64,000 nt of DNA from Rhizobium sp. N324 (GTDB taxonomy: Bacteria > Pseudomonadota > Alphaproteobacteria > Rhizobiales > Rhizobiaceae). Positions 55,793 to 64,000 of this stretch are shown here, piece after piece (the stretch's first letter is position 1; every line of letters starts with the position of its first letter). The DNA lies in assembly GCF_001664485.1 (NCBI RefSeq), contig NZ_CP013633.1, positions 248,001 through 312,000 of the forward strand, read 5' to 3'. The translations under genes and the position numbers were made by a program. Below the pieces are notes generated by a model. That model was not told where the DNA came from. It worked only from the letters and a program-made list of their open reading frames with translations, and did no database searches.

Positions 55793-55996
55793 CGCTTGTC
55801 GCACATCTGATATCGGGGCGCTTACCCATCCAGTGACGCAGCCAGCTTTCAACTGCTCGGCTGACGTAAGGAAAAACCCTCCCTCTGCTTAGGCATGCAT
55901 GTAAACAACTGCCCTTAGAAGTAGACACCAATGGGAGAGCTGCGGGTAAGGTGTTTGGACAGCGACGGCGCCGTCATGCACCAGTTGCGTTGCGTT

Positions 55997-56251
55997 TCAA
56001 CCCCCACAATGTTGGTTGAACAAAAGGCGATCGAGCAACGCATCCGAAACGCAATCTATCTCCAGCGCACGTTCAGGGCAGGATCGAGCGCCTCGCGACG
56101 CGAACAGTTCGTCCCTCTCCTCGACATCGATTGCACCGGGCAGTATGTATCCCTCGTCGTCAAGATTGAATATTTCGGGCGCTTGGGCCCAGCATCTTGC
56201 ATGACCTTGGCATTTGGAAGTGTGCACTATGACGCGCATACGGTACTCCAT
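55997..56251 (-). CDS. P450-associated ferredoxin ([3Fe-4S]-type)
   Basis: The ATG at 56251 has AGGAGG 6 bases upstream. The 84-residue product has the motif Cys14-x2-His17-x2-Cys20 (KCQGHARCWAQAPEIFNLDD) and Cys58-Pro, with His in place of the second cysteine, as in [3Fe-4S] ferredoxins that reduce bacterial P450s. The gene starts 20 bases after the P450 stop on the same strand, so it is almost certainly the electron donor. The C-terminal 20 residues are longer than in most such ferredoxins. Confidence 0.88.
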   Translation of the reverse strand: MEYRMRVIVHTSKCQGHARCWAQAPEIFNLDDEGYILPGAIDVEERDELFASRGARSCPERALEIDCVSDALLDRLLFNQHCGG

Positions 56252-56271
56252 GTCTTTCCTCCTCTCAATTA

Positions 56272-57489
56272 TCAGGACCAGTCCAGGATCAGATTCTCCA
56301 TTCCAAACACGTGGCCCCCATAGGTGATGGGCGCCGTACCATCCTTGATACGGAAGTCAGGGATGCGCGACAGCCACTCCTCCAGGCCGATGACGATCTC
56401 TCGCCGGGCAAGGTGTGATCCAAGACAGCGATGGGGACCGTACGCAAAAGCGGTGTGGCGATTGTCTTCTCGTGCCAAATCGATCGTGTTCGGATTTTCG
56501 AATTCCACCGGATCACGATTGGCAATCATCGTGGCGCAGGAAATGTAGTCCCCCTTACGGATCGGCGCGCCTTCGAAATTGATATCTTTCGTCGCCACAC
56601 GGATCATCTGCACGGTCGAATAGGCGCGAAGCAGTTCTTCGGCTGCGAGCACAATTCGATCCGGTTTGCTCCGCAGCAATTCCTGTTCTGTCGGATTGCG
56701 CGCGAGATAGGCCAGGTCAAAGCCGATCGCCGTTGCCACGGTGTCCAGTCCCGCGACGAATAGAAGCACGCCTATTCCATGGATTTCCTGGTCTCTCAAC
56801 AGGCGGCCGTCGACCTTTGCCTGCACGACGAAGGTCATGAAATCGTCGGCCGGTTCTTTGCGGCGCATCGCTGCAAGTTCATCGATGAACGCCAAAATTG
56901 TTCGGGCGGCTGCGGTTCGTCTGATGCCGTCGCCGTGGAGCAGGTCCTTCCCCCAGCCCACGAATGTATTGAGGCGCTCATCGGATAAGCCGAGCAAACG
57001 GAGGAAGATACTAACCGCAAAAGGAAAGGCGAAGTCCGTCAAGATGTCGCAGCTTGTGCTCGACGCGGAAATCTTGGAAATCAACGCAATCGCCCCATCA
57101 CGGACCGCCGGTTCAAGCTCCATTATCCGCCTGGGCGAAAGCAGCGGATTGAGAAGTGAGCGAAACACGCTGTGAGCCGGGGGGTCGAGTTCAAGCGGGA
57201 TCAGCGGCCAGTTTTCGCCAAGCGCCGAGGCGAAAAGGCTCCGATGGCTGGAAAAGGTTCCGGTGTCCTGCAGCAATTTGCGTTGGTCCTGAGCGCGAAC
57301 GATGACCCAGGTACCTCGGCCATCGCGCGTATTGCAGGGAGAATAAAAGATTCTCGGTCCATTATGGAGGCAAGCGACAGCTGCGTGCGGATCCCCATTT
57401 GGCATGCGCTCCATGCCGGGCGACGTGAACAGGCTGAAGTCCTTCACCATTTCGGGAGGGACATGTTCTGGAACCCTAATGGTAGCCAC
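56272..57489 (-). CDS. Cytochrome P450, probably CYP127-like
   Basis: P450 monooxygenases oxidise small substrates with electrons from a ferredoxin. The GTG at 57489 (AGGAG 6 bases upstream) gives 405 residues, the standard bacterial length. Motifs are complete: I-helix FVAGLDTVATAIGFDLAYLA, K-helix ExxR in AEELLRAYSTVQMIRVATKD, and the heme Cys in AFAYGPHRCLGSHLARREIV. The start VPEHVPPEMVKDFSLFTSPG and the FSSHRSLFASALGENWPLIP block are like the rhizobial CYP127 group found on symbiotic plasmids. It is first in a P450-ferredoxin-NTF2-SDR operon. The substrate is not known; a terpenoid or aromatic compound acting in the nodule is a guess. Confidence 0.9.
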   Translation of the reverse strand: MATIRVPEHVPPEMVKDFSLFTSPGMERMPNGDPHAAVACLHNGPRIFYSPCNTRDGRGTWVIVRAQDQRKLLQDTGTFSSHRSLFASALGENWPLIPLELDPPAHSVFRSLLNPLLSPRRIMELEPAVRDGAIALISKISASSTSCDILTDFAFPFAVSIFLRLLGLSDERLNTFVGWGKDLLHGDGIRRTAAARTILAFIDELAAMRRKEPADDFMTFVVQAKVDGRLLRDQEIHGIGVLLFVAGLDTVATAIGFDLAYLARNPTEQELLRSKPDRIVLAAEELLRAYSTVQMIRVATKDINFEGAPIRKGDYISCATMIANRDPVEFENPNTIDLAREDNRHTAFAYGPHRCLGSHLARREIVIGLEEWLSRIPDFRIKDGTAPITYGGHVFGMENLILDWS

Positions 57490-58383
57490 TGCTTTTCTCC
57501 TGTCATCAAAGCCCCTTCGCCGAGAACGAATTCTCCTCGGAGAGGGAGCGAGCAAAATCGTTGAGCGCCAGATTTCCAATCTCAGCAGCGCGAGGCGCCA
57601 ATGACATGCGATGCAGCGATCAGATCGCCGTGCGGCTCGAAATCCACGCTGCTTTGTTGGCCGAAGTCGAAATTTCTTGGATGCCTCGCCCGCCCTTCCG
57701 GTCGACATCGGATTTTCACGGGTACCTCTCTTCCGGTAAATGCGTTCTGAGCACAGATGCATTTTGATTTCCTCCGCTCCATGGCGGTCACCAAAGAAAC
57801 CGGCCGACAGTCCTTGCCGCCCCGCAAGAAGAACTTCAAAGTTCATGCCAATTTGATTGATTTGGCCGGAAAGAAATTTTCAATTGCCTTTCAGCGCTTT
57901 GGCTCAAGGCAGAACAAAGATTGGCTGATCAAGGCCGTGTCGCGTATCTAACAAAACCCGACATCAGGTGCCGGATGCCATCTATTCAGGTGCGACTTTT
58001 TTCCAGCCACCACAGCCGGGGGCCAGAGACAGCGCGACGAGTAACGAATGTCCTGATGTACTGCGATGCAGTGGGATAGCTTGAGGGTGGGTAGCTTTGA
58101 ATTGTGGCATCGAGCTAGCGGCGGAATTCCGGGAACAGCTCGAAGCGTGCTACTCCTTTGTCCTGAATGTCAGTTCTACCGGCCCGACGACACCACCCTA
58201 AGAGTCGGCGGCAATCTGCCGATTGGGTGTTGCCTGACAGCAATGGATATGGTGGCCTACCGTCCGCCGAGACGGAAGGCGATGGCCGCAGAAAGCCCGC
58301 TCAAGCGGCGGGCCGAAAATGCCGTCCGAAACAAATCCACAAAACTGCCCTGCCTGGCACGGCAAGAGCGTGGGTACGGAGAT
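57490..58383. other. Intergenic region between the P450 operon and fnrN
   Basis: About 900 bases without a recognisable gene. No sigma-54 or tts box was found upstream of the P450. Confidence 0.45.
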
Positions 58384-58397
58384 TTGATCTGGATCAA
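58384..58397 (+). promoter_or_regulatory. FNR/FixK box (anaerobox) upstream of fnrN
   Basis: TTGATCTGGATCAA is a perfect TTGAT-N4-ATCAA palindrome 129 bases before the fnrN start. It indicates autoregulation by FnrN or control by FixK under low oxygen. Confidence 0.88.
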
Positions 58398-58525
58398 ATC
58401 GCAATCCCGATGAAATTGATAGCCATCAAAGACGCGCTGGAAGAAATAGGGATAGCCGAAGTCGCAACGGCCGCGTGGTCGTCTCGGGCATGTCCGGCAT
58501 AGGCGGTTTTCGAAGGGATCAGGAC

Positions 58526-59242
58526 ATGGACGTCGCACGCAGTGAGGTTCTCGTGATTAGCACTTCCGTCGCTTGCCGTTCCTGCCAGGCGCGGCACGGC
58601 GTCGTTTGCGGCGCCTTGTCGGCTGGCCAGCTTAGCGAACTTGGCCGCCACTCGCTGCGCCGCAAGGTCGACGCAGGCTGCGAGATCATTGCACAAGGAT
58701 CGGAAAACTCTTTCTATTCGAACATCACGCGCGGCGTGGTGAAGCTCTGCAAGGTGATGTCGGACGGGCGCCAGCAGATCGTTGGCCTGCAATTCGCCCC
58801 CGATTTCGTCGGCCGCCCCTTCGTGCGCGAAAGCACGCTGTCGGCCGAGGCCGCGACCGATGCGGAGATCTGCGTGTTCCCCCGCAATTTGCTCGAACGC
58901 ATGATATTGGAGACTAGGGAATTGCAGCGTAGCCTGCACGCTCAGGCGCTGAACGAGCTGGATGCCGCGCGCGAATGGATGCTGACGCTCGGCCGGCGGA
59001 CCGCCGAGGAGAAGGTCGCAAGCCTGCTCCACCTCATTGCCGCCCACGCCGAGACGGCGACGAGCACTGCCTTCGATCTGCCGCTATCGCGTGCCGAGAT
59101 TGCCGACTTTCTCGGGCTGACGATCGAAACCGTCAGCCGCCAGTTGACCCGGCTTCGCAAAGAGGGCGTCATCCGCATCGAGAACATCCGGCATATCACC
59201 GTGCCCGACATGGATGCGCTCGCAAAGAAAATCAGCGGGTAA
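58526..59242 (+). CDS. fnrN: Oxygen-responsive CRP/FNR-family regulator FnrN
   Basis: FnrN senses oxygen with a [4Fe-4S] cluster and activates microaerobic genes such as fixNOQP and hemN. The ATG at 58526 gives 238 residues. Cluster cysteines are Cys17-x2-Cys20-x7-Cys28 in ACRSCQARHGVVCGAL plus Cys116 (AEICVFPR), which separates FnrN from FixK. The C-terminal helix-turn-helix (LSRAEIADFLGLTIETVSRQ) has the Glu-x3-Ser-Arg recognition residues for TTGAT sites. A perfect FNR box lies upstream. The frame is intact. Confidence 0.93.
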   Translation: MDVARSEVLVISTSVACRSCQARHGVVCGALSAGQLSELGRHSLRRKVDAGCEIIAQGSENSFYSNITRGVVKLCKVMSDGRQQIVGLQFAPDFVGRPFVRESTLSAEAATDAEICVFPRNLLERMILETRELQRSLHAQALNELDAAREWMLTLGRRTAEEKVASLLHLIAAHAETATSTAFDLPLSRAEIADFLGLTIETVSRQLTRLRKEGVIRIENIRHITVPDMDALAKKISG

Positions 59243-59737
59243 TTACCACCCGCGTATTGGAAAGGCCAGCCTGGCGCGCCAGCGTAAAGAACTAGGCGGC
59301 ATTGTCGGGATGCAGACGGACGTGCCGGGCGCTACCACATCGAGCATTCCGGGCGAGAAAACTTCTAGTCCCGGAGCCGCCGGCTTGCAGCTCGGGATAG
59401 CCGCCGGGCAGGTGGGTGGCGTCGCCATCGGCGCCGGGCGCCCAGCACGTCGCCAGCGAGCTGAGCGGTGAGTGGTGAGAGGAACAAAATATCAGCTCCG
59501 CGGCGACGTCAGCCGAGCAACAAATGCTCGTAGGCCAAAGGCTACATAGCGCGACCCGGGTGCCGGTCGGCATCAGCCGATCGATATTGGCGGCTGCGAG
59601 CTCTTCACGCCCCCAACCTGCGGATATCCGCCATCGTCGTCTTCTGTGACGAAATTATCGGAGCCGTTTGCGTTTCACCATTTTTCGATGCGCGGTCCGA
59701 GCCTGGCGCCCCCTTTTTGTCGGACCTCAAACTTTCT
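59243..59737. other. Intergenic region downstream of fnrN
   Basis: Open frames on both strands without recognised products. Confidence 0.4.
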
Positions 59738-59753
59738 TGTGCAGTTTCAAACA
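59738..59753 (+). promoter_or_regulatory. NifA upstream activating sequence for the peroxiredoxin operon
   Basis: TGTGCAGTTTCAAACA fits TGT-N10-ACA. It is 80 bases before a weak sigma-54-like sequence and 272 bases before the strong one at 60025. Confidence 0.6.
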
Positions 59754-59831
59754 AGAAAACGTGCGCGGGTAGACATACGCACGAGCAGAACCTCAAACCC
59801 CGTGACCCGCGCCTTCCCGCCGCGACCGGAC

Positions 59832-59847
59832 TGGCGGGCAGTATGCT
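59832..59847 (+). promoter_or_regulatory. Second, weaker sigma-54-like promoter
   Basis: TGGCGGGCAGTATGCT has the GG and GC at the right spacing but a poor -12 element. Confidence 0.35.
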
Positions 59848-60024
59848 AAGGTTCTAAAAGGCGGCAGAGAAACCTTGATCGAGATGCGGTCGGAAGTAGC
59901 CGAAACAGCGCCCGGCCGTCAGCGCGGCACAACGGCTTCACAATTCGCTCGCCCGCACGAGCAGCGCACGGGTGCGGCGACGAAGGCCCTGTGCTGACCG
60001 CAAGTCCATCTCCTTCAGGCCAAA

Positions 60025-60040
60025 TGGCATGACGCTTGCT
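60025..60040 (+). promoter_or_regulatory. Sigma-54 promoter of the peroxiredoxin-rpoN2 unit
   Basis: TGGCATGACGCTTGCT is an almost perfect -24/-12 promoter, 85 bases before the peroxiredoxin start. Confidence 0.85.
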
Positions 60041-60124
60041 TGCCCTGGCGTGTGGGCCGAGGTCGGATTCGTGTTAGCCGTGACTGAGAGGCCGCAAATA
60101 AATTTTCCTGGAGGAGCTTCATTG

Positions 60125-60664
60125 ATGACGATGGAAAAGCAGGTCCCTATTGTCACCTTTCGCACGCGGGTTCGCGACGAGTCTATATCCGGTCCCAACC
60201 CCTACCGCTGGGAAGACAAGACGACCGACGACTATTTCAGCGGTAAGCGGGTAATCCTTTTTTCGCTGCCGGGCGCCTTCACGCCAATCTGCTCCACCTT
60301 CCAACTGCCTGATTTCGAAAGTCTTTATGTCGAGTTTAAGAAGAATGGCATTGACGACATCTACTGTCTCTCCGTCAACGATGCCTTCGTCATGAATGCT
60401 TGGGGCAAGTCTCAGGGGTTGAAAAATGTCAAGCTTATCCCGGACGGTTCGGGAGAATTCACTCGGAAAATGGGTATGCTCGTCGCCAAGGACAATCTCG
60501 GTTTCGGTCTGCGCTCCTGGCGCTACGCTGCCGTGATCAATAATGGCGTCGTGGAGGGGTGGTTCGAGGAAGAAGGCTTTGGCGACAACTGCGCGACCGA
60601 TCCGTATGGCGTTTCTTCGCCGCAAAACATTTTGAAATGCCTTAAGGCCCCAGCCTTCGTATGA
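60125..60664 (+). CDS. prxS: Atypical peroxiredoxin of the nif region (PrxS-type)
   Basis: Peroxiredoxins reduce H2O2 and organic peroxides, protecting nitrogenase. The ATG at 60125 has GGAGG 10 bases upstream and gives 179 residues. The Prx5/AhpE-like fold is clear: VILFSLPGAFTPICSTFQLP with the peroxidatic Cys in the PxxxTxxC motif, YCLSVNDAFVMNAWGKSQGL, and FGLRSWRYAAVINNGVVEGW with the conserved Arg. A C-terminal CATDPYGVSSPQNIL provides a possible resolving Cys. rpoN follows 75 bases downstream; the pair matches the NifA-controlled prxS-rpoN2 operon described in Rhizobium etli. Confidence 0.88.
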   Translation: MTMEKQVPIVTFRTRVRDESISGPNPYRWEDKTTDDYFSGKRVILFSLPGAFTPICSTFQLPDFESLYVEFKKNGIDDIYCLSVNDAFVMNAWGKSQGLKNVKLIPDGSGEFTRKMGMLVAKDNLGFGLRSWRYAAVINNGVVEGWFEEEGFGDNCATDPYGVSSPQNILKCLKAPAFV

Positions 60665-60739
60665 GCATTGAAGCCAACGACCAGCAGCTACGACTTGTCG
60701 TGCACACCTGCGCCGAATGATAGGAGTTTTGCTCGAACC

Positions 60740-62191
60740 ATGAAGTCCTTTACAAGCCTTCATCAGCGTCAGCAGCAATCGCTGGTTATTACGCCCCAGC
60801 TCATCGCGTCTATTCGCTTGCTGCAGCTGGCGCACACCGAACTGAATCAGTTCGTGGAACAGGAAATCGAGAAGAACCCATTTCTCGACCTGGCGTCGAA
60901 TGACGGCGGGGCTTCTGGCGTATCGCCAACTGCGGGGGATGATCCAAATATCAGCGCACGCGAAGACCACGTTGATGGACCGGCCAGGACGGACATGCCT
61001 GAGCTGTCTAGTCCCTGGAAATCAATCCGTGACACAGGCAACCTTTCGCCGGGGGAAAGGCCTTCCCTGGATGAGTTCGCCGCCTCAACTGAGACATTGC
61101 ACGAACATGTCGCCCATCAGATCGCCCTCACTGCCTTCACACCCCAGGAGCGGCTGATTGCTGGCGCGCTTGCCGACCATCTGGATGACACTGGGTATCT
61201 GCAAGTGAACCTTCAGGAGCTAGCAGAGAGGCTAAATAGCCCTGAGGCTGGAGTGAAGCGGGTTCTTGAGGCTTTGCAGCTATTTGACCCGCCGGGCATA
61301 TTTGCGCGAAGTCTGGGCGAATGCCTCGAGATTCAGTTGCGCCAACGAGACCGGTTCGACCCGGCCATGGCAGCTCTGGTCGCAAATCTCGAGTTGCTTG
61401 CGCGACGCGATTTTCGAGCACTGAAGCGACGTTGCCGGGTCGATGAAGACGACCTTCTCGATATGTTGAACGAAATTCGTGCACTTGACCCAAAGCCTGG
61501 AAACCAGTTCCAGTCCGCAAGGTCGGAATCCATCATACCCGACGTCTTCGTCCTACCCTCGCCGGGAGGCGGATGGCACGTCGAGCTTAATCGGGAGATT
61601 TTGCCCAAGGTACTGATCAACCAAACCTATTTTGCGCAAGTTACTCGCCTAACCGCCCAAAGCTCGAAAGATCAGTCATTCCTCAACGAATGCTTCCAGA
61701 GCGCGAGCTGGTTGGTTCGGAGTCTCGATCAGCGCGCCACGACGATCCTTAAGGTGGCGACCGAAATCGTGCGCCACCAGGATGTCTTTTTGGAAGATGG
61801 CATTGCTCATCTTCGCCCTCTCAATCTTAAGACCATCGCTGACGCGATCGACATGCACGAGTCCACTGTAAGTCGGGTAACGTCGAACAAATACATTCTC
61901 ACGCCCCGCGGCGTGTTCGAGCTCAAGTATTTTTTCACCGTCGCGATCCCGTCCTCACAAGGCGGTGACGCGCACTCGGCCGAAGCTGTGCGCCATCAGA
62001 TAAGGGCACTTATTGCCGCAGAGACGCTCCATGATGTGCTGTCCGACGATGGCATCGTTGCCAAGCTCAAGGAAACAGGCGTCGACATTGCTCGCCGCAC
62101 AGTCGCCAAATATCGCGAGGCGATGAACATCCCCTCGTCCGCGCAACGCCGGCGGGAGAAACGGTTTGTACTGGCGGCCGCGGAGGGATAA
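60740..62191 (+). CDS. rpoN: RNA polymerase sigma-54 factor, symbiotic copy RpoN2
   Basis: Sigma-54 is needed for the -24/-12 promoters of nif genes activated by NifA. The ATG at 60740 gives 483 residues (MKSFTSLHQRQQQSLVITPQ), aligned with the usual family start. Region I is Gln/Leu-rich (SIRLLQLAHTELNQFVEQEI). The core-binding part and the helix-turn-helix (LKTIADAIDMHESTVSRVTS, then NKYILTPRGVFELKYFF) are intact, and the RpoN box ARRTVAKYREAMNIPSS is near the C-terminus. It lies in one unit with the peroxiredoxin gene behind a sigma-54 promoter, so its expression would be self-reinforcing in bacteroids. Confidence 0.95.
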   Translation: MKSFTSLHQRQQQSLVITPQLIASIRLLQLAHTELNQFVEQEIEKNPFLDLASNDGGASGVSPTAGDDPNISAREDHVDGPARTDMPELSSPWKSIRDTGNLSPGERPSLDEFAASTETLHEHVAHQIALTAFTPQERLIAGALADHLDDTGYLQVNLQELAERLNSPEAGVKRVLEALQLFDPPGIFARSLGECLEIQLRQRDRFDPAMAALVANLELLARRDFRALKRRCRVDEDDLLDMLNEIRALDPKPGNQFQSARSESIIPDVFVLPSPGGGWHVELNREILPKVLINQTYFAQVTRLTAQSSKDQSFLNECFQSASWLVRSLDQRATTILKVATEIVRHQDVFLEDGIAHLRPLNLKTIADAIDMHESTVSRVTSNKYILTPRGVFELKYFFTVAIPSSQGGDAHSAEAVRHQIRALIAAETLHDVLSDDGIVAKLKETGVDIARRTVAKYREAMNIPSSAQRRREKRFVLAAAEG

Positions 62192-62438
62192 GTCCTTTGT
62201 ACCGTAGGTGATGCCCTTTTCCCAAAAACCGCGGAACTGAGGCACATGTGACATTGTGCTTAGTCCTCTCCATGGAGGATCGACTTCATATGGGCTGGCG
62301 ACCGCAGCCTCGTCACGGGAGCTTCAAAAGTTGTTCCGGCCGCTTAAGCTGACGTTCCAGAAAAGATTAGATGTCTGTTCCATAGCCCAAGCGCTTAGGG
62401 GCTAAGCAGTTAATCACGAAACTCGTGCAGAATTTTTA
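62192..62438. other. Intergenic region between rpoN and iscN control elements
   Basis: No gene recognised. Confidence 0.4.
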
Positions 62439-62454
62439 TGTCGCGCAAGCGACA
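62439..62454 (+). promoter_or_regulatory. NifA upstream activating sequence for iscN
   Basis: TGTCGCGCAAGCGACA is a perfectly symmetric TGT-N10-ACA site, 207 bases upstream of the sigma-54 promoter, somewhat farther than usual. Confidence 0.7.
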
Positions 62455-62660
62455 AATCTAGAAGCAGTTGTCGCCTCCCATTCATTTTCGCCGAACCGCT
62501 GGGATTTCGGTGCGGCGGCAACGAGAGCCTCAACCGAAAATGATAGACGGAGATACGCGGGCAGACGTTCTGGAGTTGGCGCGCTTTCGAGATCTCCGAT
62601 GTTCGACGACGCAGGAATACAACACGCGGGCTGATCGAACTCTTGGCCTTCCTCACCGCT

Positions 62661-62676
62661 TGGCACGACGCATGCA
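62661..62676 (+). promoter_or_regulatory. Sigma-54 promoter of iscN
   Basis: TGGCACGACGCATGCA has a perfect -24 element and a good -12 element, 44 bases before the iscN start. Confidence 0.85.
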
Positions 62677-62719
62677 CGGTAATCCGAAAATGCGCCATCG
62701 AACAAAAAGGAATCATCCC

Positions 62720-63037
62720 ATGATCAAGCTCACAGAGAATGCCGCCGCCATCATGAACGTAACGCTTTCCCGAGCCGAGCAGGCGGAAGGCTTTCGCATC
62801 GCGGTCGAGGCAGGTGGATGCGCCGGCTACAAATACCTGGTGGGGCTAGAAAGCGTCCAGGGCCAGGGCGACGCGGTGATCGAAACAAATGGGGTCAAGG
62901 TGTTCGTTGACGCAGACTCCCAAGCACACATCAACGGCATGACGATCGACTTCGTGACGGGACCAGAAACCTCCGGTTTTGTCTTCGACAATCCCAATGC
63001 GCACCAGAACTGCACTTGCGGCAAATCCTTCGGCTGA
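62720..63037 (+). CDS. iscN: A-type iron-sulfur carrier IscN (IscA/NifIscA family)
   Basis: IscN is an A-type Fe-S carrier that delivers clusters to nitrogen-fixation proteins. The ATG at 62720 with AAGGA 8 bases upstream gives 105 residues. The three cluster cysteines are Cys34 (AGGCAGYKYLVGLESVQG), Cys98 and Cys100 (QNCTCGKSFG). The fold elements (MIKLTENAAAIMNVTLSRAE; VFVDADSQAHINGMTIDFVT) are normal. It has its own sigma-54/NifA promoter and is followed 22 bases later by decayed nifU, the order iscN-nifU-nifS known in Rhizobium etli. Confidence 0.93.
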   Translation: MIKLTENAAAIMNVTLSRAEQAEGFRIAVEAGGCAGYKYLVGLESVQGQGDAVIETNGVKVFVDADSQAHINGMTIDFVTGPETSGFVFDNPNAHQNCTCGKSFG

Positions 63038-63059
63038 TCACCGAGAAAGCGAGAGAGCC

Positions 63060-63790
63060 ATGCGGAATTATTGCGAAAAGGTCATGGTTTCCTTTTTCAA
63101 TCCGAAGAACGACGGCGTGCAGGAAAATCCCCTCAGCGAGACCGGGGCAGTTTCCTACGGTAGAGGGCCTGAATTGATAATTGGAGTCGATCCAACGGTG
63201 GAAGCGTTTCTGGTGACGCCGTCGTCCTTGCGTTCCAACCCAGCGACCGCCTTCTCGCCAGCGCTGGCCGAACTCATAACCCTAAAGCCCGCCGAAGCGC
63301 CTCAAACCGTCCGTCAGGAGACAGCAGGCTTTTTAAGCGGTTTGCTGCCGGAGAAAAAGGTCTGCTCATCAACGGATTATCCTGAGGCAGCAAAATTTTT
63401 TGGCGGGCATCCGGGCCAGGATTCCAAAGGAGACGCCCCCTCTGCAAGCAGTTCCGCGCCGAGGAAAGGTGAGCGAAGACGCGTGCGTGTCAAGAGGCTT
63501 GATTTCATGACCAAGTCGCTCACTTCGCTAGATCTGGCAGTAGACGGACGACACTCGTTCAAGCCGTCGAAGACGTGTCAGCGGTTTATACAGTACTGGT
63601 CGTCGAAAGCCTCGTTCCGGCAGAGGAGGACGATCAGACCGTCACAACAGAAATCTGAGGCCTGGAGAAATTGGCAGGGTCGAAATCGATGTTGTAGCCG
63701 GCAATCGCGTAGGACAGGGTCTAAAAATCGCCGCAGCCTGCAACAGTTCAGTTCTCAGCGACAAGCTAAGCTGGCGACCCATCTAGTTAA
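63060..63790 (+). pseudogene. nifU: nifU pseudogene, degenerate but largely open
   Basis: NifU is the scaffold for Fe-S cluster assembly for nitrogenase. From the ATG at 63060 the product starts MRNYCEKVMVSFFNPKNDGV, clearly NifU-like (normally WDYSEKVKEHFFNPKNAG). The later alignment is recognisable (GAVSYGRGPELIIGVDPTVE; FLSGLLPEKKVCSSTDYPEA) but the scaffold cysteines of the first domain are gone: SLSCGD is now AVSYGR and the GCGSA block is RSNPA. After about 63480 the similarity moves to other frames, for example VEIDVVAGNRVGQGLKIAAA around 63670, the relic of the C-terminal Nfu domain. The first frame happens to stay open to the window edge. It cannot be functional. Confidence 0.75.
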
Positions 63791-64000
63791 GCAGCCGCGG
63801 CGAATCCAACCGTTGGAAAAGGCGCGAGCGCACAACGTTCTTCCCTTCCTACTGATGGCGGCTATGCGACGTTATCGATGCCAACAAGATCGCGTGACGC
63901 GCCATCGCACGACTCCACCCCGCGCTGCTTGCCCGAGGCTAGCAAACAACAGCATGTGCAAGACGCCGCAGCATTGTCACCGCTTCCCCTCAGTCGAGAT
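63791..64000. other. Right edge, unassigned
   Basis: A nifS gene would be expected after nifU, but no NifS motif could be recognised in these 210 bases. Confidence 0.35.

Noticed and set aside
57490..57846. In-frame extension of the P450 by 119 codons
   Set aside because: The extension is rich in Arg and Ser, has no P450 features, and a GTG with a good ribosome-binding site gives the normal family length.

Overview
The window is about 64 kb of a rhizobial symbiosis region, most likely part of a symbiotic plasmid or island of a Rhizobium/Ensifer/Mesorhizobium-type alphaproteobacterium. The evidence is an intact nifHDKENX cluster, NifA/sigma-54 promoters, a peroxiredoxin-rpoN2-iscN unit, an FnrN regulator, a nod box with a nolO remnant, a SyrM-type LysR regulator, two NopD-like and one NopP-like type III effectors, and a very high density of insertion sequences. 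Genus and replicon cannot be fixed from the sequence alone.

Layout. 1-3 kb: a partial ORF entering from the left (possible effector), an IS1595 remnant and an IS481 element with near-perfect ends. 3.5-12.9 kb: a partial type VI secretion cluster (tssK, a frame-damaged tagH, tssL, tssM) followed by an unrecognised 538-residue protein. 13-18.3 kb: decayed symbiosis genes (SIR2-like fragment, nod box, truncated nolO, intact syrM-like gene, nifB pseudogene with a good NifA promoter, NTF2-like and SDR pseudogenes). 18.5-30 kb: an IS1182 element, nopP, an IS256 pseudogene, then two tandem nopD-like genes that differ in repeat number but share an apparently identical 1.1-kb 3' end, separated by intron-RT and IS21 debris. 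30-38.7 kb: two ISNCY elements, remnants of pyruvate carboxylase and an MFS transporter, a Tat-type beta-carbonic anhydrase, an IS3 element and a CDF cation exporter.

39.2-48 kb holds the nitrogenase cluster on the minus strand: nifH-nifD-nifK-nifE-nifN-nifX-DUF269-truncated DUF683, driven by a sigma-54/NifA promoter upstream of nifH, with a strong stem-loop directly after each of nifH, nifD and nifK. A small SyrA-like membrane protein lies at its 3' end. 48-49.6 kb: an IS5 element abutting an IS3 fragment. 49.8-54.5 kb: an unusual set of genes (B12-type radical SAM protein, AdoMet-decarboxylase-like protein, an N-terminal alanine-dehydrogenase-like fragment and a cyclodehydratase-N-terminus-like protein) interrupted by IS256, IS630 and group II intron debris. 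This is the best candidate for an undescribed biosynthetic locus. 54.8-57.5 kb: a P450-ferredoxin-NTF2-like operon with a decayed SDR; the NTF2-SDR pair at 17-18 kb is a second, ruined copy. 58.4-64 kb: FNR box and fnrN, then a sigma-54-controlled peroxiredoxin-rpoN2 pair and iscN, followed by a badly decayed nifU.

Read together, nitrogenase structural and scaffold genes are intact, while nifB and nifU here are broken, so those functions must be supplied elsewhere if the strain fixes nitrogen. RpoN2 and FnrN would connect low oxygen and NifA to nif and isc expression, and NopP and NopD would act on the plant host.
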